Positions 8,038 to 17,899 of a stretch of 64,000 nucleotides of DNA are shown here, in pieces; position 1 is the stretch's first letter; the number at the start of each line of letters is the position of its first letter. The position numbers and the translations under genes were made by a program. Below the pieces are notes generated by a model that saw only the letters and a program-made list of their open reading frames with translations, did not search any database and was not told the origin of the DNA. The stretch is from Clostridiales bacterium (GTDB lineage Bacteria; Bacillota; Clostridia; Oscillospirales; CAG-272): assembly GCA_012800735.1 (NCBI GenBank), contig JAAZIU010000013.1:248001-312000 (forward strand). Reading direction: 5' to 3'.

Positions 8038-11000
8038 TCATTCTTCGAACTCGTCCGACAGATTCATCATTGAGTCTACCTTTTCGACCTCGATATTTCT
8101 GTAGTATTCCATACCGGTTCCGGCCGGGATAAGCTTGCCTATTATGACGTTTTCTTTTAAGCCGAGCAAGTTGTCTACCTTGCCGTGGATAGCGGCTTCG
8201 GTAAGTACCTTTGTCGTCTCCTGGAATGACGCGGCGGAGAGGAAGGATTCGGTCATCAGCGCAGCTTTGGTAATACCAAGCAGGATACGCGAACCGACGG
8301 CTTCCTTGAGCGGTTCTCCGTCTTCGCGTACCTCTCCCGACTCATTGCGGAAAGCTATGGCGGCATTCGAATCGTTGTATTCGTTTATATTGACGGTTGA
8401 GCCGACAAGCATATCGGTGTCGCCTGATGATTCTATTCTGACTTTCCTTGTCATCTGGCGGGCAATGACTTCAATATGGCGGTCGTTGATGCCGATAGAC
8501 TGGCTTGCGTAAACCTTCTGAACTTCTTTGATTATATATTCATATACCGCCTCAAGACCGTTAATGCGAAGTATATCAGCCGGATAAAGCTGACCTTCGG
8601 TAAGCGCCTGACCCTTTTCGACATAATCGCCTTCTTTTACCAACAGTATCATGTCGTAAATTGTCGGGATATTGACCGTTTCGCCTGTTTCTTCGTTTGT
8701 GATGACTATCGTACGGGTCTTTTTTATCTCCTCTATGCTTACGACACCGGCTATATCCGCCATAAGGGCGTTGTGCTTCGGACGCCGCGCTTCGAAGACT
8801 TCTTCGACGCGGGGAAGACCCTGAGTGATATCCTTTCCGGCAACGCCGCCGGTATGGAAGTTACGCAATGTCAGCTGTGTGCCCGGCTCGCCGATGGACT
8901 GAGCGGCTATGATGCCGACCGCCTCGCCCATATTTATGGCTTTGCCGGTCGCAAGGTCAGAGCCGTAGCAATGGGCGCAGACGCCGTTGCGAGATTTGCA
9001 GTAAAGTATCGATCTTACCTTTGCGCGGGTAACGCCGGCTTTCTCAGCCTTTGCGGCAAGTTCGGGAGTACAGAGGGTGCCGTCCGGGATAATGACTTCG
9101 CCGGTATTGGGATCGATTACATCGCCTAAAACATAGCGTCCGGAAATCCTGTTGCGGAAACTTTCGATAATCGTTTTGTTATCGGCTTCATCGATGAGTT
9201 CCTCAATATCGAGTCCTTCAACGGTACCGCAATCCTCCTCGCGAACAATTACCTCCTGCGACACGTCCACGAGACGTCTTGTAAGATAACCTGAGTCCGC
9301 CGTCTTGAGCGCCGTATCGGAAAGCGCCTTACGAGCGCCGCGCGCTGCGGTGAAGTATTCGAGTATCTTCAGCCCTTCGCGGAAGTTGGATTTTATCGGT
9401 ATTTCGATGGTCTTACCGGTCGCGGTATACATAAGTCCGCGCATACCGGCGAGCTGACGCATCTGCGTCATGCTTCCTCGCGCGCCGGAGTCGGCCATCA
9501 TCTTGATGGGATTGTATTTATTGAAATGATTCTGGAGCGCGGTTGTTATCGCATCGGTGGTTTTTTCCCATTCCTTGATTACGTTGTTATAGCGCTCCCC
9601 CTCGTCGAGAAGACCGTTCTGATACTGCTCATATATCTTATCTACTTCTTTTTCGCTTTTTTCGATAAGGCTGTGTTTTTCCGGAGGAATGGTAATGTCT
9701 GCGATCGAGATTGAAATTGCAGCGAGGGTGCAGTATTTATAACCGGTCGCTTTGACTTTGTCGAGTACTTCGACTGTCGTTGATACTCCCTTGTGCTTGA
9801 TGCAGCGGTCGATTACTTCCGCCAACAGCTTCATGGTTGCCGGTTCGGTTATCTCAAGGTCGAGCCGGCGTTCCGGATCGGTGCGATCGACGAAACCTAA
9901 ATCCTGCGGGATATTGTAGTTGAAAATCAACTGTCCCATCGTTGCGTCGATAATACCGGAATATTCAACTCCGTCGATTACCATGGTCCGGCGCACCTTT
10001 ATCGGCGCATGCAGACCGATAAGACGCTGATCATAAGCCATACAGGCTTCGTCGTAATCGCGGAATACCTTTCCCTCTCCAACCTCGCCCGGGCGGCTTA
10101 TTGTAAGGTAATAGGAACCGAGTACCATGTCCTGAGACGGGATGGTAACTGCGCGGCCGTCAGCGGGTTTAAGCAGGTTATTTGCCGAAAGCATGAGGAA
10201 ACGAGCCTCTGCCTGCGCCTCGGCGGAGAGCGGTACATGGACCGGCATCTGGTCGCCGTCAAAGTCGGCGTTGAAAGCGGTACAGACGAGGGGATGCAAT
10301 TTTATGGCTTTACCTTCAACAAGTACCGGCTCAAAAGCCTGAATCGAAAGACGGTGGAGGGTAGGAGCGCGGTTTAAAAGCACCGGATGCTCCTTTATTA
10401 CGACTTCAAGAGCGTCCCAGACCGCCGGATCGACTCTTTCGACCTTCTTCTTTGCGTCTTTTATATTGGAAGCTTTCTGAGATTCCACCAGCCGCTTCAT
10501 AACAAAAGGTTTGAACAGCTCAAGCGCCATTTCCTTCGGCAGACCGCACTGATAGAACTTAAGATCCGGACCTACCACTATAACCGAACGACCGGAATAG
10601 TCGACTCGCTTTCCGAGCAGATTCTGGCGGAAGCGTCCCTGTTTTCCCCTGAGCATCTCGGAGAGAGATTTCAGCGGGCGGTTGTTCGGACCGGTAACCG
10701 GCTTGCCGCGGCGACCGTTGTCGATAAGCGCGTCAACGGCTTCCTGCAGCATACGTTTTTCGTTGCGTATGATTATATCGGGAGCGCGGAGATCAAGCAG
10801 GCGGTGAAGACGGTTGTTGCGATTGATGACACGACGGTAAAGGTCGTTTAAATCAGACGAGGCGAAGCGGCCGCCGTCAAGCTGTACCATCGGGCGGAGT
10901 TTCGGAGGAATAACCGGAATGACATCCAGAATCATCCATTCCGGCTTGTTTCCGGATCTGCGGAAGGCTTCGACAACCTCAAGTCTTTTTATTATACGAA

Positions 11001-11607
11001 GCTTTTTCTGACCGGTGGCTTCAAGAAGATCATTTTGAAGCTTCTTTGAAAGCGCCGGTATATCTATCTGCGAAAGCAGCTCTTTTATCGCTTCGGCGCC
11101 CATGCCGACGCGGAAGCTATCCTCGTATCTTTCGTAATACATCCGAAATTCCCGCTCATCGAACGCCTGATGCTTCTCAAGCGGGGTATCGCCGGGATCT
11201 ATAACGATATACTGCGCGAAATAAAGCACCCTCTCAAGCACTCTCGGAGAGATATCGAGCAGAAGCCCCATCCTTGAGGGTATGGCGCGAAAATACCAGA
11301 TGTGAGAAACCGGCGCGGCAAGATCGATATGACCCATGCGCTCACGGCGTACTTTCTTTGAGGTTACTTCAACGCCGCATTTTTCGCAGATTTTGCCTTT
11401 ATAGCGAACTCGCTTGTATTTTCCGCAGAGGCATTCCCAGTCTTTTGTCGGACCGAAGATACGCTCGCAGAAAAGTCCGTCGCGCTCCGGCTTAAGGGTA
11501 CGATAATTTATTGTTTCAGGTTTGCGGACTTCCCCGTATGACCAGGAACGGATCATCTCCGGAGAAGCCAAACCGATTTTAATAGAATCAAACATATTGT
11601 GTTCCAA
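8038..11607 (-). CDS. rpoC: RNA polymerase beta' subunit
   Basis: This is a 1189-residue catalytic subunit. It has the N-terminal zinc ribbon (CLCGKYK...CEKCGV), the Mg2+-binding NADFDGDQM motif of the active site, the bridge/trigger region and a second zinc site ([13 protein letters not shown]). The reading frame begins at TTG (11607) with AAAGGA eight bases upstream. An ATG four codons later (MFDSIKIG) is the alternative and matches the usual family start. It lies 17 bases downstream of rpoB. No L7Ae-like gene separates it from rpsL. Confidence 0.99.
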   Translation of the reverse strand: MEHNMFDSIKIGLASPEMIRSWSYGEVRKPETINYRTLKPERDGLFCERIFGPTKDWECLCGKYKRVRYKGKICEKCGVEVTSKKVRRERMGHIDLAAPVSHIWYFRAIPSRMGLLLDISPRVLERVLYFAQYIVIDPGDTPLEKHQAFDEREFRMYYERYEDSFRVGMGAEAIKELLSQIDIPALSKKLQNDLLEATGQKKLRIIKRLEVVEAFRRSGNKPEWMILDVIPVIPPKLRPMVQLDGGRFASSDLNDLYRRVINRNNRLHRLLDLRAPDIIIRNEKRMLQEAVDALIDNGRRGKPVTGPNNRPLKSLSEMLRGKQGRFRQNLLGKRVDYSGRSVIVVGPDLKFYQCGLPKEMALELFKPFVMKRLVESQKASNIKDAKKKVERVDPAVWDALEVVIKEHPVLLNRAPTLHRLSIQAFEPVLVEGKAIKLHPLVCTAFNADFDGDQMPVHVPLSAEAQAEARFLMLSANNLLKPADGRAVTIPSQDMVLGSYYLTISRPGEVGEGKVFRDYDEACMAYDQRLIGLHAPIKVRRTMVIDGVEYSGIIDATMGQLIFNYNIPQDLGFVDRTDPERRLDLEITEPATMKLLAEVIDRCIKHKGVSTTVEVLDKVKATGYKYCTLAAISISIADITIPPEKHSLIEKSEKEVDKIYEQYQNGLLDEGERYNNVIKEWEKTTDAITTALQNHFNKYNPIKMMADSGARGSMTQMRQLAGMRGLMYTATGKTIEIPIKSNFREGLKILEYFTAARGARKALSDTALKTADSGYLTRRLVDVSQEVIVREEDCGTVEGLDIEELIDEADNKTIIESFRNRISGRYVLGDVIDPNTGEVIIPDGTLCTPELAAKAEKAGVTRAKVRSILYCKSRNGVCAHCYGSDLATGKAINMGEAVGIIAAQSIGEPGTQLTLRNFHTGGVAGKDITQGLPRVEEVFEARRPKHNALMADIAGVVSIEEIKKTRTIVITNEETGETVNIPTIYDMILLVKEGDYVEKGQALTEGQLYPADILRINGLEAVYEYIIKEVQKVYASQSIGINDRHIEVIARQMTRKVRIESSGDTDMLVGSTVNINEYNDSNAAIAFRNESGEVREDGEPLKEAVGSRILLGITKAALMTESFLSAASFQETTKVLTEAAIHGKVDNLLGLKENVIIGKLIPAGTGMEYYRNIEVEKVDSMMNLSDEFEE

Positions 11608-11624
11608 AGCTTATCCTTTCCCCG

Positions 11625-14600
11625 TCAGTTTTCGTCGCCGTAATCCGAGTTGTCCTCATATGAATCGTCGGTATCATCAGAGGAGTTGTCCTCATAGACT
11701 TCGAGCGGTTCATCGTCAGAGTCGGAACGGCTCTCATCTTCATAATCGTCGGACGCGATATTGTCATCGACAAAACGCTCGTCAACTTCGTCAAATCCAT
11801 CGGGAGCAGATACGGGCGCCGAAGCTTTTGCCCCCATCGCTTCGGCAAGCTCATTTTCGCGGTCGGCATAGTCCGCTTCAGCCGAGTCGTCCTGCGCGCC
11901 GTCGCGCGAAGACTCGATATAATTGGGGATATTTGCCATTTCTTCATCTGCGAGAGATGAAAGGGTGATTTCGTATCCTTCGCGGTCAAGCACCCTTACG
12001 TCAAGCGAGAGCGACTGAAGCTCTTTTACAAGCACCTTGAAAGATTCCGGCACTCCCGGAGTAGGAACGTTCTGACCCTTGACAATAGCTTCGAAGGTCT
12101 TGGTGCGTCCGTTCACGTCGTCGGACTTTACCGTGAGTATCTCCTGAAGAGTGTAAGCCGCGCCGTATGCCTCAAGCGCCCAGACTTCCATCTCTCCGAA
12201 ACGCTGACCGCCGAACTGCGCTTTGCCTCCCAGCGGCTGCTGAGTTACAAGCGAGTAAGGTCCGGTGGAACGGGCGTGAATCTTGTCGTCAACAAGATGG
12301 TGGAGCTTGAGATAATACATTATGCCGACTGTTACCGGGTTGTCGAACGGCTCGCCGGTGCGGCCGTCATACAGAATCTGCTTGCCGTTGGCGGGAATAC
12401 CCGCTTCAAGCATACACTTGGTGATGTCGTGCTCGTTTGCTCCGTCGAATACCGGTGACATTACCTTCCAGCCGAGTTTCTTTGCTGCGTATCCTAAGTG
12501 AACCTCAAGCACCTGACCGATATTCATTCGGGACGGAACGCCCATCGGGTTTAACACAATGTCAAGAGGGGTACCGTCAGCCAGGAACGGCATATCTTCC
12601 TGCGGAAGGATGCGGGAAACAACGCCTTTGTTTCCGTGGCGTCCCGCCATCTTGTCGCCGACGCTTATTTTACGCTTCTGCGCGACATATACTTTTACTT
12701 CTTTGTTGACGCCGGGAGAAAGCTCGTCGCCGTTCTCGCGGCTGAAAACTTTGATGTCGACAACTATGCCGGATTCGCCGTGCGGAAGACGAAGGGAGGT
12801 GTCGCGGACTTCTCTTGCCTTTTCCCCGAAGATTGCGCGTAGCAGACGTTCCTCGGCGGTGAGTTCGGTTTCCCCTTTTGGGGTAACTTTACCGACGAGA
12901 ATATCTCCGGCGCGGACTTCGGTGCCCATGCGGATGATTCCCTCGTGGGAAAGGTCCTTAAGCGCGTCTTCACCGACATTGGGGATTTCGCGGGTAATTT
13001 CCTCCGGTCCGAGTTTGGTGTCTCTGGCTTCGTGGGAATATTCTTCGATATGGATTGATGTATAGATATCGTCCCTGACAAGATTTTCGTTGAGCAGAAC
13101 GGCGTCCTCGAAGTTATAGCCTTCCCATGTCATGAAGCCGATAAGGACGTTCTTTCCGAGCGATATCTCACCCTGGGAAGTGGCAGGACCGTCGGCAATG
13201 ACTTGTCCCGCTTCGACATAATCACCTATAACTACTATGGGGCGCTGATTTATACAGGTTCCCTGATTTGAGCGTTTGAATTTTATTAGATGATATACGG
13301 TCTTTCTGCCTTCATCGTTGCGGATGGTGATATCGTTTGCCGTAACGGATACTACCGTTCCGGCTTCTTTTGCAATTACCACAACGCCCGAATCGAGGGC
13401 GGCTTTATATTCAACGCCGGTACCGACTATCGGTTGTTCGGTAACCATGAGCGGAACCGCCTGCTTTTGCATGTTGGAGCCCATCAGAGCGCGCGAGTTG
13501 TCGTCGTTTTCAAGGAAGGGGATCATCGCTGTCGCAACCGAAACAACCATCTCGGGCGAAACGTCCATATAGTCGACTTCCGTCTTTGCGACCTCAACTA
13601 TATCTCCCTTACGGCGGACGGTTACCCTGTCGTTTACAAAGGTATGTTCCGGAGTGAGCGGCTCGTTTGCCTGAACCAAAATGTAGCGTTCTTCTTCTTC
13701 GGCAGTCAGATAATGGACTTCTTTCGTTACAATGCCGGTTTCTTTGTCAACTCTGCGGTAGGGAGTCATTATAAAGCCGTATTCGTTGACTCGGGCGTAT
13801 GTGGCAAGATATGAGATAAGTCCTATGTTGGGGCCTTCCGGCGTCTCTATCGGACACATACGGCCGTAATGGGTGTAATGAACGTCGCGGACTTCAAACG
13901 AAGCGCGATCGCGGGAAAGACCTCCCGGACCGAGAGCCGAGATACGGCGCTTATGCGTCAGCTCGGCGAGGGGGTTATTCTGGTCCATAAACTGAGACAG
14001 AGGCGAAGAACCGAAAAACTCCCTTATTGAAGTAACAACCGGACGGATATTGATAAGCGACTCCGGAGTGATGGTTTCCGAATCAAGCACCATCATGCGT
14101 TCTCTGACATTCTTATCCATACGGGCAAAGCCTATCCGCATCTGATTCTGGAGCAGTTCTCCGACAGAGCGAAGACGGCGGTTGCCTAAGTGGTCTATGT
14201 CATCGATATTTCCGACGCCGCGGGAAAGGTTTACAAAATAGTTTATTGATGCGAAGATGTCGTCTTTTGTGATATGCTTCGGCATGAGCTCGCTTATGCG
14301 GAGGGCTACCGCCTTTTTGAACTCGCTCATATCGGAGCCGTATCTTTCATAAAGCTCCAGGAGCAACCCGATCTTTACCTTATCCGTTGGCTTGAGACCG
14401 ATATCGGAGAGATCGTCTCCGACGAGGCCGAGAGGATGAGCCATACCGTTGCCGAAAATTTTTACCTCGGAATCGTTATCGGCATAGATCCACGCCTCGT
14501 TGATACCGCAGTCTTCGACTTTTATTGCCATCTCCTCGCTCATGACGGTGTCAGAGTCATACAAAAGCTCGCCGGTATAAGAATTGACAAGCGGGCGGCT

Positions 14601-15497
14601 GATGGTATGACCGGTCAAACGAGCGGAAAGGGAAAGTTTTTTATTGAACTTGAACCGGCCGACGGCAGCAAGGTCATATCTCTTCGGATCGAAGAACATA
14701 TTATTTATAAGCTGCTGAGCTGATTCGACAATCGGCGGTTCTCCCGGACGAATCCGGCTGAAGATTTCCTTCAGCGCTTCGTTCTCGGGAGTTTCATTTT
14801 TCTCGGCGGCTCTCTTTACCATGTCGTCGTTTTCCATGGTAGCGATAAGACGGCTGTCCTCGCCGAAATATTTTATAATCTCTTCGTCGGCGCCGATACC
14901 GAGAGCGCGGATGAGAACGGTTATCGGTATTTTACGGTTTTTGTCAATACGCACCGAAAACTGTTCGTTGGTGTCGGTTTCATATTCAATCCACGCGCCG
15001 CAATAAGGGATAACCTGCGCCGAATATATATGCCGACCGGTCTTATCGATCTCGACCGAATAATAGGCGCCCGGGGAACGAACGATCTGCGAAACGATAA
15101 CGCGCTCGGCGCCGTTGATGATGAAGGTGCCTTTTTTTGTCATAAGCGGAAAATCGCCCATGAAAATATCGCGCTCGATCACTTCGCCCGACTGTTTATT
15201 ATAAAGACGGACTTTTACCCGCAGCGGCGCCGCGTAATTGACATCGCGCTCCTTGCTCTCCTCCTCCGGATACTTCGGATTTTCGGAGTCAAGGTAGTAA
15301 TCGACAAACTCAATGCTGTAATTGCCGCTGTAATCGGTGATCGGCGATACGTCGCGCAGGACCTCTCTCAATCCTTTTTCGAGGAACCATTGATAAGAGC
15401 CTTTCTGAATCTCGACCAGATCGGGCATATCAAAAATTTCGTCGTAACGGGCGAAATTCATCCGAACCGTTTTGCCGAACATGCATGGCTTGATCAT
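11625..15497 (-). CDS. rpoB: RNA polymerase beta subunit
   Basis: This is a 1290-residue catalytic subunit with all core blocks. The rifampicin region reads [27 protein letters not shown], keeping the Asp, His and Ser positions associated with rifampicin sensitivity. After the usual C-terminal core there is a tail of about 95 residues very rich in Asp, Glu and Ser. The start is ATG at 15497 with GGAGGAG upstream. It heads the rpoBC operon. rplJ and rplL, its usual upstream neighbours, are absent, and instead the gene has a long structured leader and its own promoter. Confidence 0.99.
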   Translation of the reverse strand: MIKPCMFGKTVRMNFARYDEIFDMPDLVEIQKGSYQWFLEKGLREVLRDVSPITDYSGNYSIEFVDYYLDSENPKYPEEESKERDVNYAAPLRVKVRLYNKQSGEVIERDIFMGDFPLMTKKGTFIINGAERVIVSQIVRSPGAYYSVEIDKTGRHIYSAQVIPYCGAWIEYETDTNEQFSVRIDKNRKIPITVLIRALGIGADEEIIKYFGEDSRLIATMENDDMVKRAAEKNETPENEALKEIFSRIRPGEPPIVESAQQLINNMFFDPKRYDLAAVGRFKFNKKLSLSARLTGHTISRPLVNSYTGELLYDSDTVMSEEMAIKVEDCGINEAWIYADNDSEVKIFGNGMAHPLGLVGDDLSDIGLKPTDKVKIGLLLELYERYGSDMSEFKKAVALRISELMPKHITKDDIFASINYFVNLSRGVGNIDDIDHLGNRRLRSVGELLQNQMRIGFARMDKNVRERMMVLDSETITPESLINIRPVVTSIREFFGSSPLSQFMDQNNPLAELTHKRRISALGPGGLSRDRASFEVRDVHYTHYGRMCPIETPEGPNIGLISYLATYARVNEYGFIMTPYRRVDKETGIVTKEVHYLTAEEEERYILVQANEPLTPEHTFVNDRVTVRRKGDIVEVAKTEVDYMDVSPEMVVSVATAMIPFLENDDNSRALMGSNMQKQAVPLMVTEQPIVGTGVEYKAALDSGVVVIAKEAGTVVSVTANDITIRNDEGRKTVYHLIKFKRSNQGTCINQRPIVVIGDYVEAGQVIADGPATSQGEISLGKNVLIGFMTWEGYNFEDAVLLNENLVRDDIYTSIHIEEYSHEARDTKLGPEEITREIPNVGEDALKDLSHEGIIRMGTEVRAGDILVGKVTPKGETELTAEERLLRAIFGEKAREVRDTSLRLPHGESGIVVDIKVFSRENGDELSPGVNKEVKVYVAQKRKISVGDKMAGRHGNKGVVSRILPQEDMPFLADGTPLDIVLNPMGVPSRMNIGQVLEVHLGYAAKKLGWKVMSPVFDGANEHDITKCMLEAGIPANGKQILYDGRTGEPFDNPVTVGIMYYLKLHHLVDDKIHARSTGPYSLVTQQPLGGKAQFGGQRFGEMEVWALEAYGAAYTLQEILTVKSDDVNGRTKTFEAIVKGQNVPTPGVPESFKVLVKELQSLSLDVRVLDREGYEITLSSLADEEMANIPNYIESSRDGAQDDSAEADYADRENELAEAMGAKASAPVSAPDGFDEVDERFVDDNIASDDYEDESRSDSDDEPLEVYEDNSSDDTDDSYEDNSDYGDEN

Positions 15498-15864
15498 TAA
15501 ATAATATCACTCCTCCGCGGTCAATTATCCGGCAAAGCCGAAACACGACCGCAACATTTGAATAAACAGACAGCGTTGATGTATTAAAGAGAATTTAGAA
15601 AAGAAACAGCTTGCGCCGTAAAAAACAGAAATACCCCATAACCGCGAAAAACGCCGGTGTCGGCGTCCGAAACGCTCCTTTCTTCCGCCCCCCGGCACGC
15701 TGGTTACGTCCGGCTAAGGAGAAGAAGGTGTGCGGTTTCAGACACGCGGCATAGGCGCGTCTAACAGTTATTTTTTTGAGGTTTTTTATCCGAATTCTGC
15801 TTTATAGCCTTATAAAACAAAGGGTTCACCGGGCGACCGAAAGTGTTCGGAACGCCGCAAATAG
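15498..15864 (-). promoter_or_regulatory. Structured 5' leader of rpoBC
   Basis: About 365 nt of untranslated leader separate the promoter from rpoB. On the minus strand I see three hairpins. The first is GACGCGC-CTATGCC-GCGTGTC. The second is a longer two-part hairpin in which CCTTCTT pairs with AAGAAAGG around an inner stem CCGGACG/CGTGCCGG capped by TAACCAG. The third is an intrinsic terminator. No ORF of note is present. The arrangement resembles ribosomal-protein attenuation leaders, but I could not match it to a named class. Confidence 0.7.
15647..15666 (-). terminator. Intrinsic attenuator inside the rpoBC leader
   Basis: The minus strand reads ACGCCG-ACAC-CCGGCGT-like: a 6-bp GC-rich perfect stem (ACGCCG/CGGCGT, loop ACAC) immediately followed by TTTTTC. 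It lies 150 bases before the rpoB ATG and downstream of two other hairpins, the usual geometry of a conditional terminator. Confidence 0.72.
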
Positions 15865-15870
15865 TAAATT

Positions 15871-15899
15871 ATTATACCATATTTTCAGCGTAATGTCAA
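15871..15899 (-). promoter_or_regulatory. Sigma-A promoter of rpoBC
   Basis: Minus-strand TTGACA (15899-15894), a 17-base spacer and TATAAT (15876-15871) match the consensus fully. It diverges from the rpsT promoter about 100 bases away. Confidence 0.93.
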
Positions 15900-15973
15900 C
15901 AGAAAAAATAGTCGCAAAACGCCTGTCAGGCGAATTTTACAAAAAATTTAAATGTGAAATTTTTGATATGCGC

Positions 15974-16002
15974 TTGAAAAAAAACATTGGATGTGGTATT
16001 AT
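15974..16002 (+). promoter_or_regulatory. Sigma-A promoter of rpsT
   Basis: TTGAAA (15974-15979), a 17-base spacer and TATTAT (15997-16002) lie about 40 bases before the rpsT start. Confidence 0.85.
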
Positions 16003-16045
16003 ATATAGGTGAGACGGAAATAATCAAGGCAGGAGGTGAAACGCA

Positions 16046-16306
16046 TTGCCTAATATAAAATCCTCTAAGAAGCGCGTTAAAATTGCCGCAAAAAAGACTC
16101 TTCAGAATAAAATGAAAAGATCGGCTCTCAAAACCGAGTTGAAGAAGTATGACGCCGCTCTTGAAGCAGGCGACAAGGCAGCTCTTGAAAGCGCATATAA
16201 GTCAGCTGTAAAGCATCTGGATCAGGCCGCTTCAAACGGGATAATCACCCCGCAGGCCGCTGCCCGCAAAAAGAGCAGCATCACCCTTAAGCTCAACAGA
16301 GCGTAA
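16046..16306 (+). CDS. rpsT: 30S ribosomal protein S20
   Basis: This is an 86-residue, Lys/Ala-rich protein of helical character with the S20 pattern (PNIKSSKKRV, LKLNRA end). It binds the 5' domain of 16S rRNA. The initiation codon is TTG with an AGGAGGTG ribosome-binding site eight bases upstream. A TTG start on a highly expressed gene is consistent with translational autoregulation, which is known for S20 in other bacteria but is inferred here. It is monocistronic, with a promoter upstream and two terminators downstream. Confidence 0.98.
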   Translation: MPNIKSSKKRVKIAAKKTLQNKMKRSALKTELKKYDAALEAGDKAALESAYKSAVKHLDQAASNGIITPQAAARKKSSITLKLNRA

Positions 16307-16386
16307 GGACGGTCTTTTCGGATTTATAAGTCTGTTCGGACAAAATAATCCGCTCAGATCAAATATCTGGATACAATTCATATCAT

Positions 16387-16447
16387 AAAAGACGGATTTG
16401 CCGTCTTTTTTGATTTCGGGACGGAGAAAACCCTCCGTCCTTTTTTT
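16387..16447. terminator. Two tandem intrinsic terminators between rpsT and the radical SAM gene
   Basis: Hairpin one is AAAAGACGG/CCGTCTTTT (16387-16409) followed by T's. Hairpin two is GGACGGAG/CTCCGTCC (16419-16440) followed by seven T's. They end rpsT on the plus strand. The first also has a T-tail on the minus strand, so it can end the convergent operon. Confidence 0.9.
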
Positions 16448-16459
16448 ATATTTTCTTCG

Positions 16460-17098
16460 TTACAGCGGTTCGCGGATTCTCAGCTCTCCTCCGTGGCTCT
16501 CTGCTAGCCGACGGCAGAGTTCTAAGTCTTCGTCGGGGTCGGTTGCGCGAACTACCGAATAAATAACTTTCGGAACGTATTTCGAGACCGCGGCGCCGAA
16601 CTCCAAAAGGTTATGCCAAGCCGCTTCTCCGAATACAGAGCGGCAGACTTTGACATAAGCCTCGGAGGTTGAGGTGTTGAGCGAAATCGAAACAATATCA
16701 AAGCGGCCGTAAAACAGCTTTGCGGCTTCTTCAACCGTAATGCCGTTTATAAGCGAGGCGTTGCCGTTTGTATTTACTCTTATAGGAATATCGCTTATTG
16801 TCTTTACAAATTCCGCCGCTTTTATCATATCGTAAAGCCGATATGTCGGCTCGCCGTAGCCGCAGAAGACCAGCTCTGAGTATTTTGTAAGATCGCGGCT
16901 TTTTATTTCGGCTATAATTTCATCAAGGGACGGCTCGCGCTCAAGCCAAAGGCTGCCCTCTGCGCCGTAAAGACGGTCGCCTACGCTTGATGCGCCAACG
17001 CCGTCTTTTATTACTCGGACGCAGAAGGTACAGGCGTTTGAGCAGCGATTGGTCATATTAATATATAGACCGTCGCCGACTTCATATGTTACAGTCAT
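16460..17098 (-). CDS. TatD-linked radical SAM protein
   Basis: This 212-residue radical SAM enzyme has the [4Fe-4S]-binding motif CSNACTFC near residue 18 (CxxxCxxC) and the VFCGYGEPT glycine-rich SAM-binding segment. It belongs to the family recognised for lying next to tatD, and here it starts 12 bases after tatD on the same strand. The substrate is unknown. It is shorter than typical radical SAM enzymes and has no SPASM-type extra cysteine cluster. It is the last gene of the run and ends at a terminator. Confidence 0.85.
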   Translation of the reverse strand: MTVTYEVGDGLYINMTNRCSNACTFCVRVIKDGVGASSVGDRLYGAEGSLWLEREPSLDEIIAEIKSRDLTKYSELVFCGYGEPTYRLYDMIKAAEFVKTISDIPIRVNTNGNASLINGITVEEAAKLFYGRFDIVSISLNTSTSEAYVKVCRSVFGEAAWHNLLEFGAAVSKYVPKVIYSVVRATDPDEDLELCRRLAESHGGELRIREPL

Positions 17099-17109
17099 AT
17101 TTTTTTGTT

Positions 17110-17895
17110 TTATATTTTGAATAGTTTTTTTGCGTTGCGGGTGGTGATCTCAACTATCCGCTCCGGTGATTGCCCGCGTATTTCGGCAAGCCGTTCAACG
17201 GTATATTTCATCCAGTCGGAGCGGTTGGTCTTCCCTCTGTGCGGCATCGGCGCCATATACGGGCAGTCGGTTTCGATAAGCAACAGATCGTCCGGCACTA
17301 CGGCTGCCGCCGCTGCCGTTTTCTTTGCGTTTTTAAAGGTAACGCTTCCGCCGAAGCTGATATGCCAACCCATGGAGGTGAGCTGACGAGCGGTCTCGGC
17401 GCTGCCAGAGAAGCAATGCATGAGTCCCCGTGAGTTTTTCCTTTGGCTGAGTATCTCAACCATGTCGCCGTGGGACTCGCGGTTGTGAATCTCGACCGGA
17501 AGGTCGTGTTTTTCGGCAAGATCCAGCATCAGTCCGAACCAGCGCTTCTGTATTTCGCGGTCAGGCTCATCCCAGTAGTAGTCAAGTCCTATCTCGCCGA
17601 CGGCGACGACTTTCGGGGAGAGCAGCTGTTCTTCGAGCCGCTCCAACACGGCGTCTTCATCTTCGGGCGGGATATCGCTCTCTCCGGGGTAGATACCGAC
17701 GGCAGCGTACATATTGTCATGCCGGGCGGCAAGGTTCAAAGCCTCCTCGTTTGTCTTGAGGTTTGTGCCGTTTTCGATAAGGATAATCCCGGATTTTGCG
17801 AGGCGTTTTATCAGCGAATCCCGCGAATCGGCGCCTTCTTCGTCGGAATAGCTGTCGAAGCGGCTGTCGTGATAGTGGCAGTGGACGTCGATCAT
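17110..17895 (-). CDS. tatD: TatD family metal-dependent DNase/hydrolase
   Basis: This is a 261-residue TIM-barrel hydrolase. Metal ligands are visible as HCH near the N-terminus, GEIGLDYYW, the HNRES block, MHCFSG and ETDCPY. I set the start at the ATG 17895, four bases after the metG stop. The ORF-track TTG start lies inside metG. Close coupling to metG and the radical SAM partner is conserved in Clostridia. TatD enzymes are 3'-5' nucleases in other bacteria; the precise role here is inferred. Confidence 0.93.
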   Translation of the reverse strand: MIDVHCHYHDSRFDSYSDEEGADSRDSLIKRLAKSGIILIENGTNLKTNEEALNLAARHDNMYAAVGIYPGESDIPPEDEDAVLERLEEQLLSPKVVAVGEIGLDYYWDEPDREIQKRWFGLMLDLAEKHDLPVEIHNRESHGDMVEILSQRKNSRGLMHCFSGSAETARQLTSMGWHISFGGSVTFKNAKKTAAAAAVVPDDLLLIETDCPYMAPMPHRGKTNRSDWMKYTVERLAEIRGQSPERIVEITTRNAKKLFKI

Positions 17896-17899
17896 CGAA

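Noticed and set aside
15498-15864. Calling the rpoB leader an L10 (rplJ) leader
   Set aside because: The conserved L10-binding sequence I would expect is not visible, and rplJ is absent. I describe it only as an uncharacterised attenuator leader.
15776-16012. 78-residue plus-strand ORF between rpoB and rpsT
   Set aside because: It overlaps both divergent promoters and has low-complexity, non-conserved content.
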